From the NCBI GenBank assembly GCA_963739985.1, contig CAVUCE010000021.1, positions 434,001-498,000 on the forward strand: 64,000 bases of DNA, read 5' to 3'. Position 1 is the stretch's first letter. Each line of letters starts with the position of its first letter. Below are positions 9,551 through 19,293 of the stretch, in pieces. Below the pieces are notes generated by a model, which was not told the origin of the DNA, searched no databases, and worked only from the letters and a program-made list of their open reading frames with translations. The translations under genes and the position numbers were made by a program. Source of the DNA: CAVUCE01 sp963739985 (GTDB taxonomy: Bacteria > Bacteroidota > Ignavibacteria > Ignavibacteriales > Ignavibacteriaceae).

Positions 9551-10271
9551 ATTTCTTATCATCCTTAAATAAATCCGAATCCAATCCATATCTTCTAAAT
9601 AAATCTGCGTATTTATTACTTACAAGATTTTTTGTTTTCTCTAATTCTTCAACAAAAGACAAGAGCGAAAGATCTCCTCCGTATGTAAAATAATAATCTG
9701 TTAAAAGATGAATATATTTTTTTGTAAGGTCAGAAATTATACTAAAAGCTTGCTCGGTCGTATTATCTAAATTATTTAAATTAACTTCTTCGTCGGGACG
9801 AATTACATCTTCATCGTTCAAAGCAGAATAGTTATCTACTCTATCTTCTAATTCTCTTAAAACCGCCCAGTTTGTTGCAAGCTGAAACAAAATTTCTAAT
9901 ATTTTGCTTAAATTTTCTTCGCGTTTAGTGATATATTCTGAACGGTTTCTGTCATCATTATTCAGTTCCCGGGATTCTATTTCCAATTTAGTAAGCATAG
10001 AAACAAGGTTTTGACTACTCTTAACTTCTTTTGCCATCGATCTAAATTTAACTAATATCTTTTCATTAAATGCTATGTCGCGATCATTATAAATTCCATT
10101 ATCTTCCAAAAGACTTAAAATATCATTTTTCTTTTCAGGCAACCTTCTTTCAAGGTATTCCGAAGTGTAAGTGAAATTCTCATCGCATTGAGACGGATCA
10201 TCAAGGAGGCTGACTAAATACGATTTAAGCTTTAAAAGTGTAAAGAAAAGATTTGAATTTTCGGATTCCAT
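9549..10271 (-). CDS. Hypothetical protein, probably all-helical and cytoplasmic
   Basis: A 240-residue acidic protein that I do not recognise. There is no signal peptide, membrane segment, Cys/His cluster or nucleotide-binding motif. The sequence is rich in Leu, Glu, Asn and Asp, in amphipathic stretches that suggest helical bundles. An acidic loop (N-D-E-D-V-I-R-P-D-E-E-V-N) interrupts it near residues 155-170. The ATG has a GGGGAAAAAATGG context. The gene is monocistronic, converging on rpoD with a shared terminator. Its length, codon use and sensible start argue for a real gene. No function is proposed. Confidence 0.75.
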   Translation of the reverse strand: MESENSNLFFTLLKLKSYLVSLLDDPSQCDENFTYTSEYLERRLPEKKNDILSLLEDNGIYNDRDIAFNEKILVKFRSMAKEVKSSQNLVSMLTKLEIESRELNNDDRNRSEYITKREENLSKILEILFQLATNWAVLRELEDRVDNYSALNDEDVIRPDEEVNLNNLDNTTEQAFSIISDLTKKYIHLLTDYYFTYGGDLSLLSFVEELEKTKNLVSNKYADLFRRYGLDSDLFKDDKK

Positions 10272-10436
10272 TTTTTCCCCATTTCTTAAGCAGTTAAATT
10301 TTTCCGATTATTTTATTATTCAAATTAAAAAAAATGTTTAATAAAAGAATTACTTTTTTTGATCACCTTAAATGGCTAAATTTAAAGTTAAAGTAGTAAG
10401 GTTATTAAAATTTTATATATTTTATTGGGTTAATCA

Positions 10437-11420
10437 TTGGAAAAACAAATAATTAGCAAAACAAATCTTGAGGCTTCAAGAATAGCGCTTGGCTGTATGA
10501 CGATGGGCGGTAAGTGGCAAGATGAAAATTTATCTCAAAACGAATTGGAAGATAATGCTGTACAAACAATTTCTGCCGCTTTAGAAGAAGGAATAAATTT
10601 CTTTGATCATGCTGATATTTATGCAAGGGGAAATTCCGAAAGAGTTTTCTCAAAAATTTGGGAAGTAATTCCGGGTCTTAGAGAAAAAATAATTTTACAA
10701 ACAAAATGCGGAATAAGGTTTGCAAATACGCCTAACGAAGGTGATCCCGGAAGATATGATTTTAGTTACGGGCATATTATAAATTCGGTAAACGCTAGCC
10801 TGGATAGATTAAAAACTGATTATATAGATATTCTTTTACTTCATAGACCAGACCCGCTTATTGAACCTGAAGAAGTTGCTAAGGCATTCGACGAACTTCG
10901 TTCTAGCGGTAAGGTGAGGAACTTTGGGGTAAGTAATCACACCGGATATCAAATAGAACTTCTAAAAAAATATCTTAATGTTCCTTTGGTTGCAAATCAA
11001 ATGGAAATAAATGTTCTTCACTCAGATTTGATAAATTCAGGAGTTATAACAAACCAAAGAAATCCGGATCATGTTGTTAGGGGTGAAGGAACAATAGATT
11101 ATTGTAGGCTTAATGAGTTAACAATTCAGGCTTGGTCACCTTTGGCTTTAGGAAAAGTTTCCGGGAACCTGCCTCAAAATCCTGATGAAGTTACGTTGAA
11201 AACTGCACAGATTGTTGAAGAGTTAGCAAATCAAAATAGTGTTAGTAAAGAAGCGATTGTGTTAGCTTGGTTGTTAAAGCATCCCGCAAAAATCCAACCG
11301 ATTGTTGGAACGAGAAATATCGACAGAATTAAAGCTTCTTGTCAGGCAGTAAAAGTTAATTTGACTAGAGAAGAATGGTATAAATTGTTTGTTTCCGGAC
11401 GCGGCTCAACAATGCCTTAA
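10437..11420 (+). CDS. Aldo/keto reductase, YdhF-like
   Basis: NADP-dependent oxidoreductase of the aldo/keto reductase (beta/alpha)8 family, 327 residues. The catalytic tetrad is visible: Asp and Tyr in F-F-D-H-A-D-I-Y, Lys in L-Q-T-K-C-G and His in L-L-L-H-R-P-D-P. The cofactor-binding C-terminal part has P-I-V-G-T-R-N-I-D-R-I. The motifs D-H-A-D-I-Y, H-R-P-D-P-L, F-G-V-S-N and P-I-V-G resemble E. coli YdhF. The physiological substrate is unknown; sugar aldehydes or ketones are possible. The likely start is TTG at 10437; the ribosome site is weak (GGG). No operon partner. Confidence 0.9.
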   Translation: MEKQIISKTNLEASRIALGCMTMGGKWQDENLSQNELEDNAVQTISAALEEGINFFDHADIYARGNSERVFSKIWEVIPGLREKIILQTKCGIRFANTPNEGDPGRYDFSYGHIINSVNASLDRLKTDYIDILLLHRPDPLIEPEEVAKAFDELRSSGKVRNFGVSNHTGYQIELLKKYLNVPLVANQMEINVLHSDLINSGVITNQRNPDHVVRGEGTIDYCRLNELTIQAWSPLALGKVSGNLPQNPDEVTLKTAQIVEELANQNSVSKEAIVLAWLLKHPAKIQPIVGTRNIDRIKASCQAVKVNLTREEWYKLFVSGRGSTMP

Positions 11421-11485
11421 TTGTTTAACAACGTCTTATTTAAAAATTAAAATTCATAAAAAATATCTTCTAAATGGAGGAAATA

Positions 11486-13378
11486 ATGCGCAAGATTTAT
11501 ATTGCCGCGACATTGTTTGTCTTTTCTTTATTTTTCACTTCATGTAGTTCTAAAATTAATAACTCTAAATTTTATACAAATCCCGAGAATCCAAAAGTTA
11601 GTGATAACGTTACTGTTTATTACAGAGCAGACAGCACCAATTTGGCAAAAGCAGATAGTATTGATATGATTGTTTACCAATATAATGATGATCTTTTAGC
11701 TACTGACGGTTTTGCTATGAAGAAAGAAGGAGATAAGTGGACGGCTACTTTTGAACCTAATAAAGATGCATTAGGTGCAATAATTAAATTCCGACAAAAA
11801 GATATTATAGATAATAATGACAAAGCAGGATACGTTATTCATTTTTATAACAAAAATGATAAGCCTTTACCCAATACTTACGCAGCGTTTGCGCAAGCAC
11901 TTTTGAGTTGGGCGCCATATTATCTTGAAATGGATAAGAATTATGAAGTTGCATATAAAAATTTCAAAAAGGATTTTAATAAAAATTCTCCTGTTGATGG
12001 AAAATATCTTTCTTCATATTTAGATGATATCGATTTTTTATTTCCGGACAAAGCAGATTCAGTTGTAAATTCGACTTTATCTACTTTGGAAAAAAAGTCT
12101 GATTTATCGGAAGATGACTTAGGTGTATTGGTCACCTGGTACGGAAATAAACTTGATACTACTAAAGCTGCAGATTATACTAAAGAGATGGAAGCAAAAT
12201 ATCCTAAGAGCGAATTTGTACAACTAAAAAAATATCGCGAATTCACTAAGGAAAAAGATTTTGACAAAAAATTCAAGATGGCTCAAGAGTTTGAGATAGA
12301 ATTTCCGGAAAGCAAATACAATGAAAATCTTTATGAAGTATTAGCCAATGTTTATCGTGATAAAAAAGAATACAAAAAAGCTGAAGAATTTTTACAAAAG
12401 TATAGCAACAAAGTTTCAGCATATAGATTTTACTCCGTAGCGTCACAAATGATAAGTGAAAATGCTGATCCGAAACTTGGTTATGAAATTGCCAAGATGG
12501 GCGTTGTGAAGGGAAAAAAAGAAGTTGAAAACCCGAGCGGCAAAAGGTTGAAATCTATGACTAAAAAAGAATACCTGGATGATAGAACTTATCAGCTTGG
12601 ATTGAACCTTTATGCTTTAGCATACTATCAAAATAAAAATGGAGAAACAGAAAAAGCTCTTAAAAATGACGAACAAGCTGTAAATTTTACTAATAAAGAG
12701 GATGAAAGAATAAATAACCTTTATACATCTTTATTAATGGAAAATAAAGATTATGATAAAGCAATAAATGTTATTGGTGATTTAATAAAATCAGGCAATA
12801 GTTCCCCGGAAATGAAATCAGAACTTAAAGAAGCGTATATTAAAAAGAACGGAAGTGAAAAAGGTTATGGTGAATTTGCTTCAAAATTTGAAGATGCGGC
12901 AAAACTTAAGCTAATAGCAAAATTAAAAAAAGAAAAAATTGATGAGCCTGCACCTGGTTTTACCTTAACTGATTTAAACGGTAAAAAAGTTAGTCTTGCT
13001 GATTATAAGGGTAAAAAAGTTATTTTAGATTTTTGGGCTACCTGGTGCGGACCTTGTAAATCCTCATTCCCGGGAATGAAACAAGCGGTGGAAAAATTTA
13101 AAGACGATAAAAGTGTAGCTTTTTTATTTGTAAATACCTGGGAGCGAGTTCAGAATAAGGAAAAAAATGCGGAAGATTTTATCTCTAAAAATCATTATCC
13201 GTTCCATGTTTTAGTCGATGGACAAAACAAAGTGGTTGAAAAATACAAGGTTTCGGGAATTCCAACGAAATTTATTATAGATAGTAAAGGACGCATCAGA
13301 TTTAAAAGTATCGGCTTTTCCGGCAACACCGATAGCATGGTTTCTGAAATATCTACCATGATTTCTATGCTTGATTAA
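11486..13378 (+). CDS. TlpA-like thioredoxin-fold lipoprotein with helical-repeat region
   Basis: Periplasmic redox lipoprotein. The N-terminus is a lipoprotein signal with lipobox F-F-T-S-C. A beta-rich segment follows, then a long helical region with tetratricopeptide-like repeats (about 130-480). The C-terminal 140 residues are a TlpA/ResA-type thioredoxin domain with W-A-T-W-C-G-P-C (around residue 520) and the cis-proline motif V-S-G-I-P-T. I place the start at the ATG at 11486 because GGAGG sits 8 bases upstream; an in-frame ATG at 11474 is possible but has no ribosome site. Such proteins commonly reduce disulfides of exported or cytochrome-type targets; the target here is unknown. A terminator follows. 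Confidence 0.88.
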   Translation: MRKIYIAATLFVFSLFFTSCSSKINNSKFYTNPENPKVSDNVTVYYRADSTNLAKADSIDMIVYQYNDDLLATDGFAMKKEGDKWTATFEPNKDALGAIIKFRQKDIIDNNDKAGYVIHFYNKNDKPLPNTYAAFAQALLSWAPYYLEMDKNYEVAYKNFKKDFNKNSPVDGKYLSSYLDDIDFLFPDKADSVVNSTLSTLEKKSDLSEDDLGVLVTWYGNKLDTTKAADYTKEMEAKYPKSEFVQLKKYREFTKEKDFDKKFKMAQEFEIEFPESKYNENLYEVLANVYRDKKEYKKAEEFLQKYSNKVSAYRFYSVASQMISENADPKLGYEIAKMGVVKGKKEVENPSGKRLKSMTKKEYLDDRTYQLGLNLYALAYYQNKNGETEKALKNDEQAVNFTNKEDERINNLYTSLLMENKDYDKAINVIGDLIKSGNSSPEMKSELKEAYIKKNGSEKGYGEFASKFEDAAKLKLIAKLKKEKIDEPAPGFTLTDLNGKKVSLADYKGKKVILDFWATWCGPCKSSFPGMKQAVEKFKDDKSVAFLFVNTWERVQNKEKNAEDFISKNHYPFHVLVDGQNKVVEKYKVSGIPTKFIIDSKGRIRFKSIGFSGNTDSMVSEISTMISMLD

Positions 13379-13402
13379 GTTTTTGTATAGATGATTTATT
13401 GC

Positions 13403-13446
13403 GCTGTCCCGGAGATAATAATATTATATTTTTAGGACAGCTTTTT
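13403..13446 (+). terminator. Rho-independent terminator after the TlpA-like gene
   Basis: Stem GCTGTCC (13403-13409) pairs with GGACAGC (13435-13441) and is followed by TTTTT. The long loop contains a second AT-only dyad. Confidence 0.75.
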
Positions 13447-13463
13447 ATTACCTAAGGAGTGTT

Positions 13464-14468
13464 ATGAGTAAAGATACGAACAAAAATTTTACTGATTCTA
13501 ATTTTTTCTATTTCATGGTAGGACTTGGATTGGGAATACTAGTTCTTTTAGCAATTAGTTTTTATTCATCTTCAAAAAAAACAAATGATAATAATAGTGG
13601 TCCGAAAGAAAAATCTGAAGAGACATCACAGCCGGTAAGTTCAGCGCCTCAGGATTATAAAATTATCACTCCCGTAATTCCTGATAGCTTATATTTTGCG
13701 GGCGAAAAAGTTCCTCTGAAAAATTTTGAAGTTAAAGAACGCATTGAAAGGGAGTTTATTGTTAATACATATTGGCATTCTTATACTATACTTGCACTTA
13801 AAAGATCTAACAGGTGGTTTTCTGTTATCGAGCCAATTTTAAGAAAATATAATGTCCCCGATGATTTTAAGTATGTTTGCGTAATTGAAAGTAACCTTGA
13901 AAATGTAACCTCTCCTGCTAAAGCTGTCGGTTTTTGGCAAATTACAAAGGGTGCCGCAAAAAAATATGGTCTGGAAGTAAATAAAGAGATTGATGAACGT
14001 TATAATGTGATAAAATCTACTGAAGCTGCGTGTAGATATTTTAACGATGCTTATTCTGAATTTAATAGCTGGACTCTTGCCGCTGCATCATACAATATGG
14101 GGATTAATGGAGTTGACAAACAAATCGAAAGACAAAAGCAAAAAAATTATTATAACCTTTTATTAAACACAGAAACGGCTAGGTATATGGCAAGAGTTAT
14201 CGCCATGAAAACAATATTGAATAATCCTCATAGATACGGCTTTTATATTAAAAAGAGTGAATTATATAAACCTTTAGATGTAAAAACAATAATTGTATCG
14301 CATTCAATTAAAAATCTTGCGGATTATGCAGATGAAAAAGGTATAAATTATAAAATATTAAAATATTATAATCCATGGCTAAGAGATATTTCACTACCAG
14401 ATAGAAGTGGAAAAGCTTATGCAATTGTTTTACCTAAGAAGGGTGCCGAAGAAATTGTGAATGATTAA
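13464..14468 (+). CDS. Membrane-anchored lytic transglycosylase (SLT domain) with LysM-like tail
   Basis: Peptidoglycan-cleaving enzyme of 334 residues. One transmembrane helix (about 16-35) is followed by a Ser/Lys-rich linker. The SLT domain (about 115-265) has the catalytic glutamate in V-I-E-S-N-L (Glu142), the G-F-W-Q-I-T motif and A-A-A-S-Y-N-M-G, as in MltD/MltC-type enzymes. Residues about 280-334 look like a LysM-type glycan-binding segment (H-S-I-K-N-L-A-D-Y-A...I-L-K-Y-Y-N-P-W-L). The ribosome site is AAGGAG. It stands alone and ends at a strong shared terminator. Confidence 0.9.
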   Translation: MSKDTNKNFTDSNFFYFMVGLGLGILVLLAISFYSSSKKTNDNNSGPKEKSEETSQPVSSAPQDYKIITPVIPDSLYFAGEKVPLKNFEVKERIEREFIVNTYWHSYTILALKRSNRWFSVIEPILRKYNVPDDFKYVCVIESNLENVTSPAKAVGFWQITKGAAKKYGLEVNKEIDERYNVIKSTEAACRYFNDAYSEFNSWTLAAASYNMGINGVDKQIERQKQKNYYNLLLNTETARYMARVIAMKTILNNPHRYGFYIKKSELYKPLDVKTIIVSHSIKNLADYADEKGINYKILKYYNPWLRDISLPDRSGKAYAIVLPKKGAEEIVND

Positions 14469-14472
14469 TAAA

Positions 14473-14503
14473 AAGGCTGTCATCTAATTGAGACAGCCTT
14501 TCT
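14473..14503. terminator. Bidirectional rho-independent terminator
   Basis: Stem AAGGCTGTC (14473-14481) pairs perfectly with GACAGCCTT (14492-14500) around a 10-base loop; T-rich on the plus strand and TTTTTATT on the minus strand. It separates the convergent transglycosylase and M49-like peptidase genes. Confidence 0.9.
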
Positions 14504-14515
14504 TGTTGTAAATAT

Positions 14516-16198
14516 TTAGTGCAAGTTTTCTTCTATCTGATATACAGGTTTAATATCTACAGGCAAATCTTTTAACTTTTCTCTAAGTTTTTCCAAACTC
14601 GGGCTCAACACATCATACTTTGCAATTAAATCTTTTGCACCTTTATAATCGCCAGTTGCTTGAATTGTTAAAACCATATGTGCTAATTCTTTCAAAGCAG
14701 GATATATTTTATCGAAGTTAACGCTAACTTTCTCTGTCTTAGCATCGTAATTATAGCCGCCGTTCTCCAACAAATAATTATATATTATTGCATTGCCACC
14801 GCCGTGTGCCTCATTAATTCCAAATCTTATCGATCGGAAAATTCCTGCTAGAAAAGTTGCATAACTTTCTTTATCAAATTCTTTAGGATAAACACCTTTA
14901 TCGACCATAAAATCGTTGTTATACATTCCTAAGATATCTGCTTTACATTCTTCTAAAGTTGAATAAGTTTCTTTTAATTCTTTTACAACCGTAGTCTTTT
15001 TTCCGTCAACAACAATATTTCCCGGTCCAACGCCGTGAGAAATTTCGTGCATCAACGTATGGTTGAAGAATCCGTTAAAAGTAACATATTTTAATTGATC
15101 CTTGGCTAAAACAATGTTAGCAATTGGGAGGAGTAATTTTTCAAATTTAGCTTCATGAAGATTTTTAAGCATTACTTTTTTAGAACCTTTGGCTTCACGG
15201 ACTTTTTCGTCGTTCGGTAAATTAAATGCTAAAGTTTGAACTCCGTAATGTGCTTCGCCGCCTGCATAAACTTGATTAACAACTGCAATCGGGGATTCTG
15301 ATCCGCGGCTGTGATTTTTATATTTATCATCTATCGGTAAGTGATTCTCTATATCTTGAAGATAGCTTGCAAATTTCTTCAACTTTGCGCTTTCAACCGG
15401 ATCTTTAATCGTGACAAAACTTTCAAATGCTGCTTTGTAATTGAAAATTCGATCTTCGTAAACTTCATAAGGACCAATAACAACTTCAATATTATTATCT
15501 TTTACATCCATCCAAGCCATATCGCTATCAAAATAATTATTGCTTAAGAAAGCTTTGGCTCTTAATTCCAGATATTTTTTGAGCGAGGGATTTTCAGCAT
15601 TAGTTGCAGCGTCGTTTAAATAGTCGGCTGCTTTTTTGAGATCAGCAGCAAAAAAATCAGAGTAGGGAATAGCGACTAATTTTCCGTCTTTTCTTCTAAT
15701 CATAGTAAAAGAAGAAGTAAAGCTTTTTTCATCATCAGGGTGATTTTTAACCCAATTATTAAATTCATCTTTTGTCATATCGTCAGGGTAAAAATTTGCA
15801 CCATCAGGTCTTGTCTCAGTTCCGATATAAGGTTTATAATCGTTTAAAGGGTCGAAAGGTTGACCTACAATATTAAAATATTCTAGCTTTAGTTTATCGA
15901 TCTCATCATTAGAGTTTTGTAATTTTTTTTGTATCTCTAAATTTTTAGAGTACAACTGCTCTAAATATATTTTGTCCATTATTTTAGAAGCTTCATACAA
16001 ATCCTTTATTATAACTTTTTGTTTAGCGTCTAATTGAGTTGAATCATATTTCACCTCCACGGGCGCGAATTGTGAAATTAAATATTTCATGTTCTTAACT
16101 TCCTTTGTCTCATTGTTAGCAGAATTATCATTTGCGTTTTTACAACTCGGCAGGAGCAATAAAGAGGTTAGACAGATTAGTGAAAAAATCTTTTTCAT
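14516..16198 (-). CDS. M49-like (dipeptidyl-peptidase III-type) zinc peptidase lipoprotein
   Basis: Exported lipoprotein (lipobox L-L-P-S-C, Cys19) of 560 residues with a gluzincin active site. H-E-I-S-H at 384-388 gives two zinc ligands and the general base; E-E-C-K-A-D at 416-421 supplies the third ligand, as in the M49 family. Classical M49 enzymes have a six-residue H-E-x-x-x-H motif, so this has the shorter variant; I recall the HEISH form from Caldithrix DPP III. It probably removes dipeptides from short peptides in the periplasm. No operon partner; the upstream AlaX-like gene on the same strand starts about 100 bases away. Confidence 0.85.
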   Translation of the reverse strand: MKKIFSLICLTSLLLLPSCKNANDNSANNETKEVKNMKYLISQFAPVEVKYDSTQLDAKQKVIIKDLYEASKIMDKIYLEQLYSKNLEIQKKLQNSNDEIDKLKLEYFNIVGQPFDPLNDYKPYIGTETRPDGANFYPDDMTKDEFNNWVKNHPDDEKSFTSSFTMIRRKDGKLVAIPYSDFFAADLKKAADYLNDAATNAENPSLKKYLELRAKAFLSNNYFDSDMAWMDVKDNNIEVVIGPYEVYEDRIFNYKAAFESFVTIKDPVESAKLKKFASYLQDIENHLPIDDKYKNHSRGSESPIAVVNQVYAGGEAHYGVQTLAFNLPNDEKVREAKGSKKVMLKNLHEAKFEKLLLPIANIVLAKDQLKYVTFNGFFNHTLMHEISHGVGPGNIVVDGKKTTVVKELKETYSTLEECKADILGMYNNDFMVDKGVYPKEFDKESYATFLAGIFRSIRFGINEAHGGGNAIIYNYLLENGGYNYDAKTEKVSVNFDKIYPALKELAHMVLTIQATGDYKGAKDLIAKYDVLSPSLEKLREKLKDLPVDIKPVYQIEENLH

Positions 16199-16302
16199 TA
16201 TTATACCTAGAATTATTTTATGAATGCTTATTGGTACAAAAATAAGAAGAATTTGGCTTAAATATTAACGAACTTATTATTGAATGTGAGATATAAATTT
16301 TA

Positions 16303-16743
16303 TTATCCGAGCAGTTTAAAGCGAATTCTCAAGATTTCATTATCAAACCCGGTTGAGATGATTTTAAATTGACCAATCTCTTTTGTAGATTTTACATGCT
16401 GTCCAATACAAGGACATGCATCATAATCGCCGATATTAATAATTCTCAAATTATCACCAACATCATCGGGAAGTCTTTCTAAAACAAAATGTTTCTCTGC
16501 TTCCGCTCTAGGCATAAAATCTTCATAAACTGGTAAATCGGATTCTATAATATTATTAACTCGATTTTCAAGTTCCATTATTTCATTTTCAGTTAAACTA
16601 CGATCAAAATGATAATCTACTTTGGATTTTTTCTTTTCTATATGAGCGCTAAATGAACGTCCGCTATTAAACATTCTTAACATTGTTTGATTGAGAATAT
16701 GTTCAGCCGAGTGCATTTTAGGAGGATAATCTTTATGTCCCAT
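16303..16743 (-). CDS. AlaX-like alanyl-tRNA editing domain protein
   Basis: Stand-alone editing domain related to the second additional domain of alanyl- and threonyl-tRNA synthetases, 146 residues. The zinc/catalytic residues are present: H-S-A-E-H (His11, His15) and C-P-C-I-G-Q-H (Cys112, His116). Such proteins hydrolyse tRNA mischarged with serine or glycine. The length is short compared with typical AlaX-S/M proteins, so it is a minimal form. It lies downstream of the DPP IV gene on the same strand, separated by a hairpin at 16768-16796. Confidence 0.88.
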   Translation of the reverse strand: MGHKDYPPKMHSAEHILNQTMLRMFNSGRSFSAHIEKKKSKVDYHFDRSLTENEIMELENRVNNIIESDLPVYEDFMPRAEAEKHFVLERLPDDVGDNLRIINIGDYDACPCIGQHVKSTKEIGQFKIISTGFDNEILRIRFKLLG

Positions 16744-16767
16744 AATTCAAATTAAAATTTTAATTCT

Positions 16768-16796
16768 ATTCCCGGCAAATTTGGTTTACCGGGAAT
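16768..16796 (-). terminator. Hairpin between the DPP IV and AlaX-like genes
   Basis: Stem ATTCCCGG (16768-16775) pairs with CCGGGAAT (16789-16796). The minus strand after it is A/T-rich but has no clean T run, so this may be a weak terminator or an RNA-stabilising hairpin. Confidence 0.45.
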
Positions 16797-16811
16797 TTGT
16801 ATTTGAAAAAT

Positions 16812-19079
16812 TTAGTTTGTTAGCATATTTAAATTAGGAAGATTGCAATTGCCTTTTAGATATCTTTCTAAGTATTGATAACTAACTTCTTCAACTAGGT
16901 TGTAACTAGCCATGTTATAAATTGCTCCGTGAGCTCCGGGAGGATAAATTCTAAGATCAGCATCTTTACCCGCATTTGTTAACGCTATTAAAAGCTGCAT
17001 GGTGTTTCTTGGGTGCACATTATCATCGCTCATTGAATGAATTAAAAGTAAATGACCTTTTAAACTATCTGCGTATGTCATATCGGAGCTGTTAATGTAA
17101 CCTTGTTTGTTTTCAGTTAAAAGCCCCATATATCTTTCCGTGTAAATATCATCGTACAATCTCCAATCAGTGACGGGAGAATTTGCAATTCCGACTTTAA
17201 ATACGCCGGGATGAGTTAGCATTGTGAAAGTAGTGCTATAGCCGCCGTAACTTGTTCCGATTATTGCGATTTTATTTCCATCTACATAGGGCAAAGTTGA
17301 TAAATACTTTGCTGTTTCAGAGAAGTCCTCACTTTCATATTTGCCAAGCTGCTTGTAGACTATTTTCATAAATTTACTACCGTTGTTAGCGGTGCCTCTG
17401 TTATTTACATCTACCACAATATATCCTTCTTGAGCTAAGTATTGGTGAAATCCGTTTGTTTCAAAAGAGTTTAAAACATATTCGGATTCTGGCCCGCCGT
17501 ATATTGCCAAAACAACTGGATACTTTTTGTGAGGATCAAAATTAAAAGGTTTAATCATATAAGCATTTAATTTTACAGAATCGGAAGTTGTAAAGCTAAA
17601 AATTTCTCTTGGAGAATATTTATGTGATTCTAAGAACTTATCCACTGAAGAATTATCTTCCAGTTGTTTTATTACTTCACCTGATGATTTACACAAATCA
17701 ACTTTTTTATGTGTGGTAGTATTTGAATAAGCATCGATATAATACTTTGTATTAAGGGACATGTTTATATCATGAAAGCCAGGCGTTTGCGTTATTCTTG
17801 TTTTTCCACTGCCGTCGAATTTAATTGAGTATAGTTGTTGTTCCATCGGAGATTCTTCAGCCGATAAGTAATATATAGTCTTTGAATCTGGATTTATACC
17901 GGCAATTTTGATTACATCCCAATTTCCTTTTGTTACCTGGTCAATCAACTTACCATTGTAATTATAGCGATAAATATGATAATAACCGGATCGATCAGAA
18001 ATCCAGAAAAACTCTTTAGCGTTTTGAGGAAAATAAATCATGTCGTTGACATCTGTGTAAAAATTGGATATCGCAACCCATGTATCATTTTTTTCTTCCA
18101 ATACTAAATGATGCTCACCTGTTATTACATTAAAGAAATAAAGCTTCATATCATTTTGTGCACGATTCAGAGTCATCATTGCCATTATATTAGGTTCACT
18201 TGTCCAATATATTCTTGGAATATAATAGTCTCCTTTTAAGCCTGGATTTAGCCAAATATGTTCATGAGTTTTAATATTAATAACCCCAATTCTAACAGAC
18301 GGATTCGGATCGCCGGGCTGGGGGATTGGAATTTTTTCATATTCAGGATGAGCTCCTTCAAAATTTGTCATTTGAAAAATTGGGACATTGCTTTCATCAA
18401 ATTGCCAGTAAGCAATATACTTGCTATCCGGCGACCAATTCCATGCTTGAGCTTGTCCAAATTCTTCTTCATATACCCAATCATAATGACCGTTAAAAAT
18501 ATTATTGGATGTATCAGTGGTAAGTTGTAGTTCTCTATTATTTGAAAAATCATAAACGTACATATTTCCGCTTCTCTCAATTCCCACCATTGTACCATCA
18601 GGTGAAAGCTCTGCGGTTCTAGCATTTTGAGCAGCAAGTTTTAGATTTTTATCATCTAATGAGTATATGTAATAATCCGAAATTCCCGAACGTCTGTAAA
18701 TCTTTCTAAAATTAGTTTCAAATACAAGATGCTTTGAATCGTGTGACCACTGAAAAGATTTATAGGTGAACGGAATTTTCTTACCCGGAAACATTAAACC
18801 TTTAGCATCAAAAATTAATTTATCTTTTCCGTTAGACGGATTGAAAGATCTAATCTCATCCTTATGAGTTGTAGAATTATGTGTTGTATATGAGTATTGT
18901 TCTCCATTATTAATCCAATTTACACTTTGCGGACCTGAGGAACCTCTAAGTTTTGCAGAACTCATAATTGCTTCTTTTATGTTTGCATAATTCTTTTTTG
19001 TTTGTCCTTGAATTGAATTAAGAAAACTTAAAGCTAAAAATAGAACAGTCATTCTAGAGAAAAATTTAATATTGAGCAT
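16812..19079 (-). CDS. Dipeptidyl-peptidase IV (S9 family)
   Basis: Exported serine peptidase of 755 residues. An N-terminal signal peptide precedes an eight-bladed beta-propeller (DPPIV_N) that fills the first 480 residues, including the substrate amine-binding Y-E-E-E-F motif. The C-terminal alpha/beta hydrolase carries the nucleophile in G-T-S-Y-G-G-Y (near 609), Asp in S-D-D-N-V-H (near 686) and His in G-A-H-G (near 716). It cleaves X-Pro or X-Ala dipeptides from peptide N-termini. It is transcribed towards the AlaX-like gene; no functional link is evident. Confidence 0.93.
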   Translation of the reverse strand: MLNIKFFSRMTVLFLALSFLNSIQGQTKKNYANIKEAIMSSAKLRGSSGPQSVNWINNGEQYSYTTHNSTTHKDEIRSFNPSNGKDKLIFDAKGLMFPGKKIPFTYKSFQWSHDSKHLVFETNFRKIYRRSGISDYYIYSLDDKNLKLAAQNARTAELSPDGTMVGIERSGNMYVYDFSNNRELQLTTDTSNNIFNGHYDWVYEEEFGQAQAWNWSPDSKYIAYWQFDESNVPIFQMTNFEGAHPEYEKIPIPQPGDPNPSVRIGVINIKTHEHIWLNPGLKGDYYIPRIYWTSEPNIMAMMTLNRAQNDMKLYFFNVITGEHHLVLEEKNDTWVAISNFYTDVNDMIYFPQNAKEFFWISDRSGYYHIYRYNYNGKLIDQVTKGNWDVIKIAGINPDSKTIYYLSAEESPMEQQLYSIKFDGSGKTRITQTPGFHDINMSLNTKYYIDAYSNTTTHKKVDLCKSSGEVIKQLEDNSSVDKFLESHKYSPREIFSFTTSDSVKLNAYMIKPFNFDPHKKYPVVLAIYGGPESEYVLNSFETNGFHQYLAQEGYIVVDVNNRGTANNGSKFMKIVYKQLGKYESEDFSETAKYLSTLPYVDGNKIAIIGTSYGGYSTTFTMLTHPGVFKVGIANSPVTDWRLYDDIYTERYMGLLTENKQGYINSSDMTYADSLKGHLLLIHSMSDDNVHPRNTMQLLIALTNAGKDADLRIYPPGAHGAIYNMASYNLVEEVSYQYLERYLKGNCNLPNLNMLTN

Positions 19080-19245
19080 AGTATCACTTTTGAAAGTTAA
19101 GATAACAGTTAGTTAAAATTTAGATTTTTGTTTGTATTAATAAAAATTTATAATCGCGTTGATTATATCGTGCTAAAATTATGGAAAACTTTTATTTTAA
19201 TGAAGTATAAGCAATAAAGAAAAAATCTGATGTGCGCCCGGAAAG

Positions 19246-19278
19246 AATTGGCTATCCGAAAAACCGGACAGCCGAATT
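19246..19278 (-). terminator. Hairpin terminator after the cytochrome/membrane protein operon
   Basis: AATTGGCTATCCG (19246-19258) pairs with CGGACAGCCGAATT (19265-19278) with one mismatch. It sits 16 bases past the stop codon of the minus-strand membrane protein gene. The following T run is weak. Confidence 0.55.
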
Positions 19279-19293
19279 GTAAATGTGTAAATA

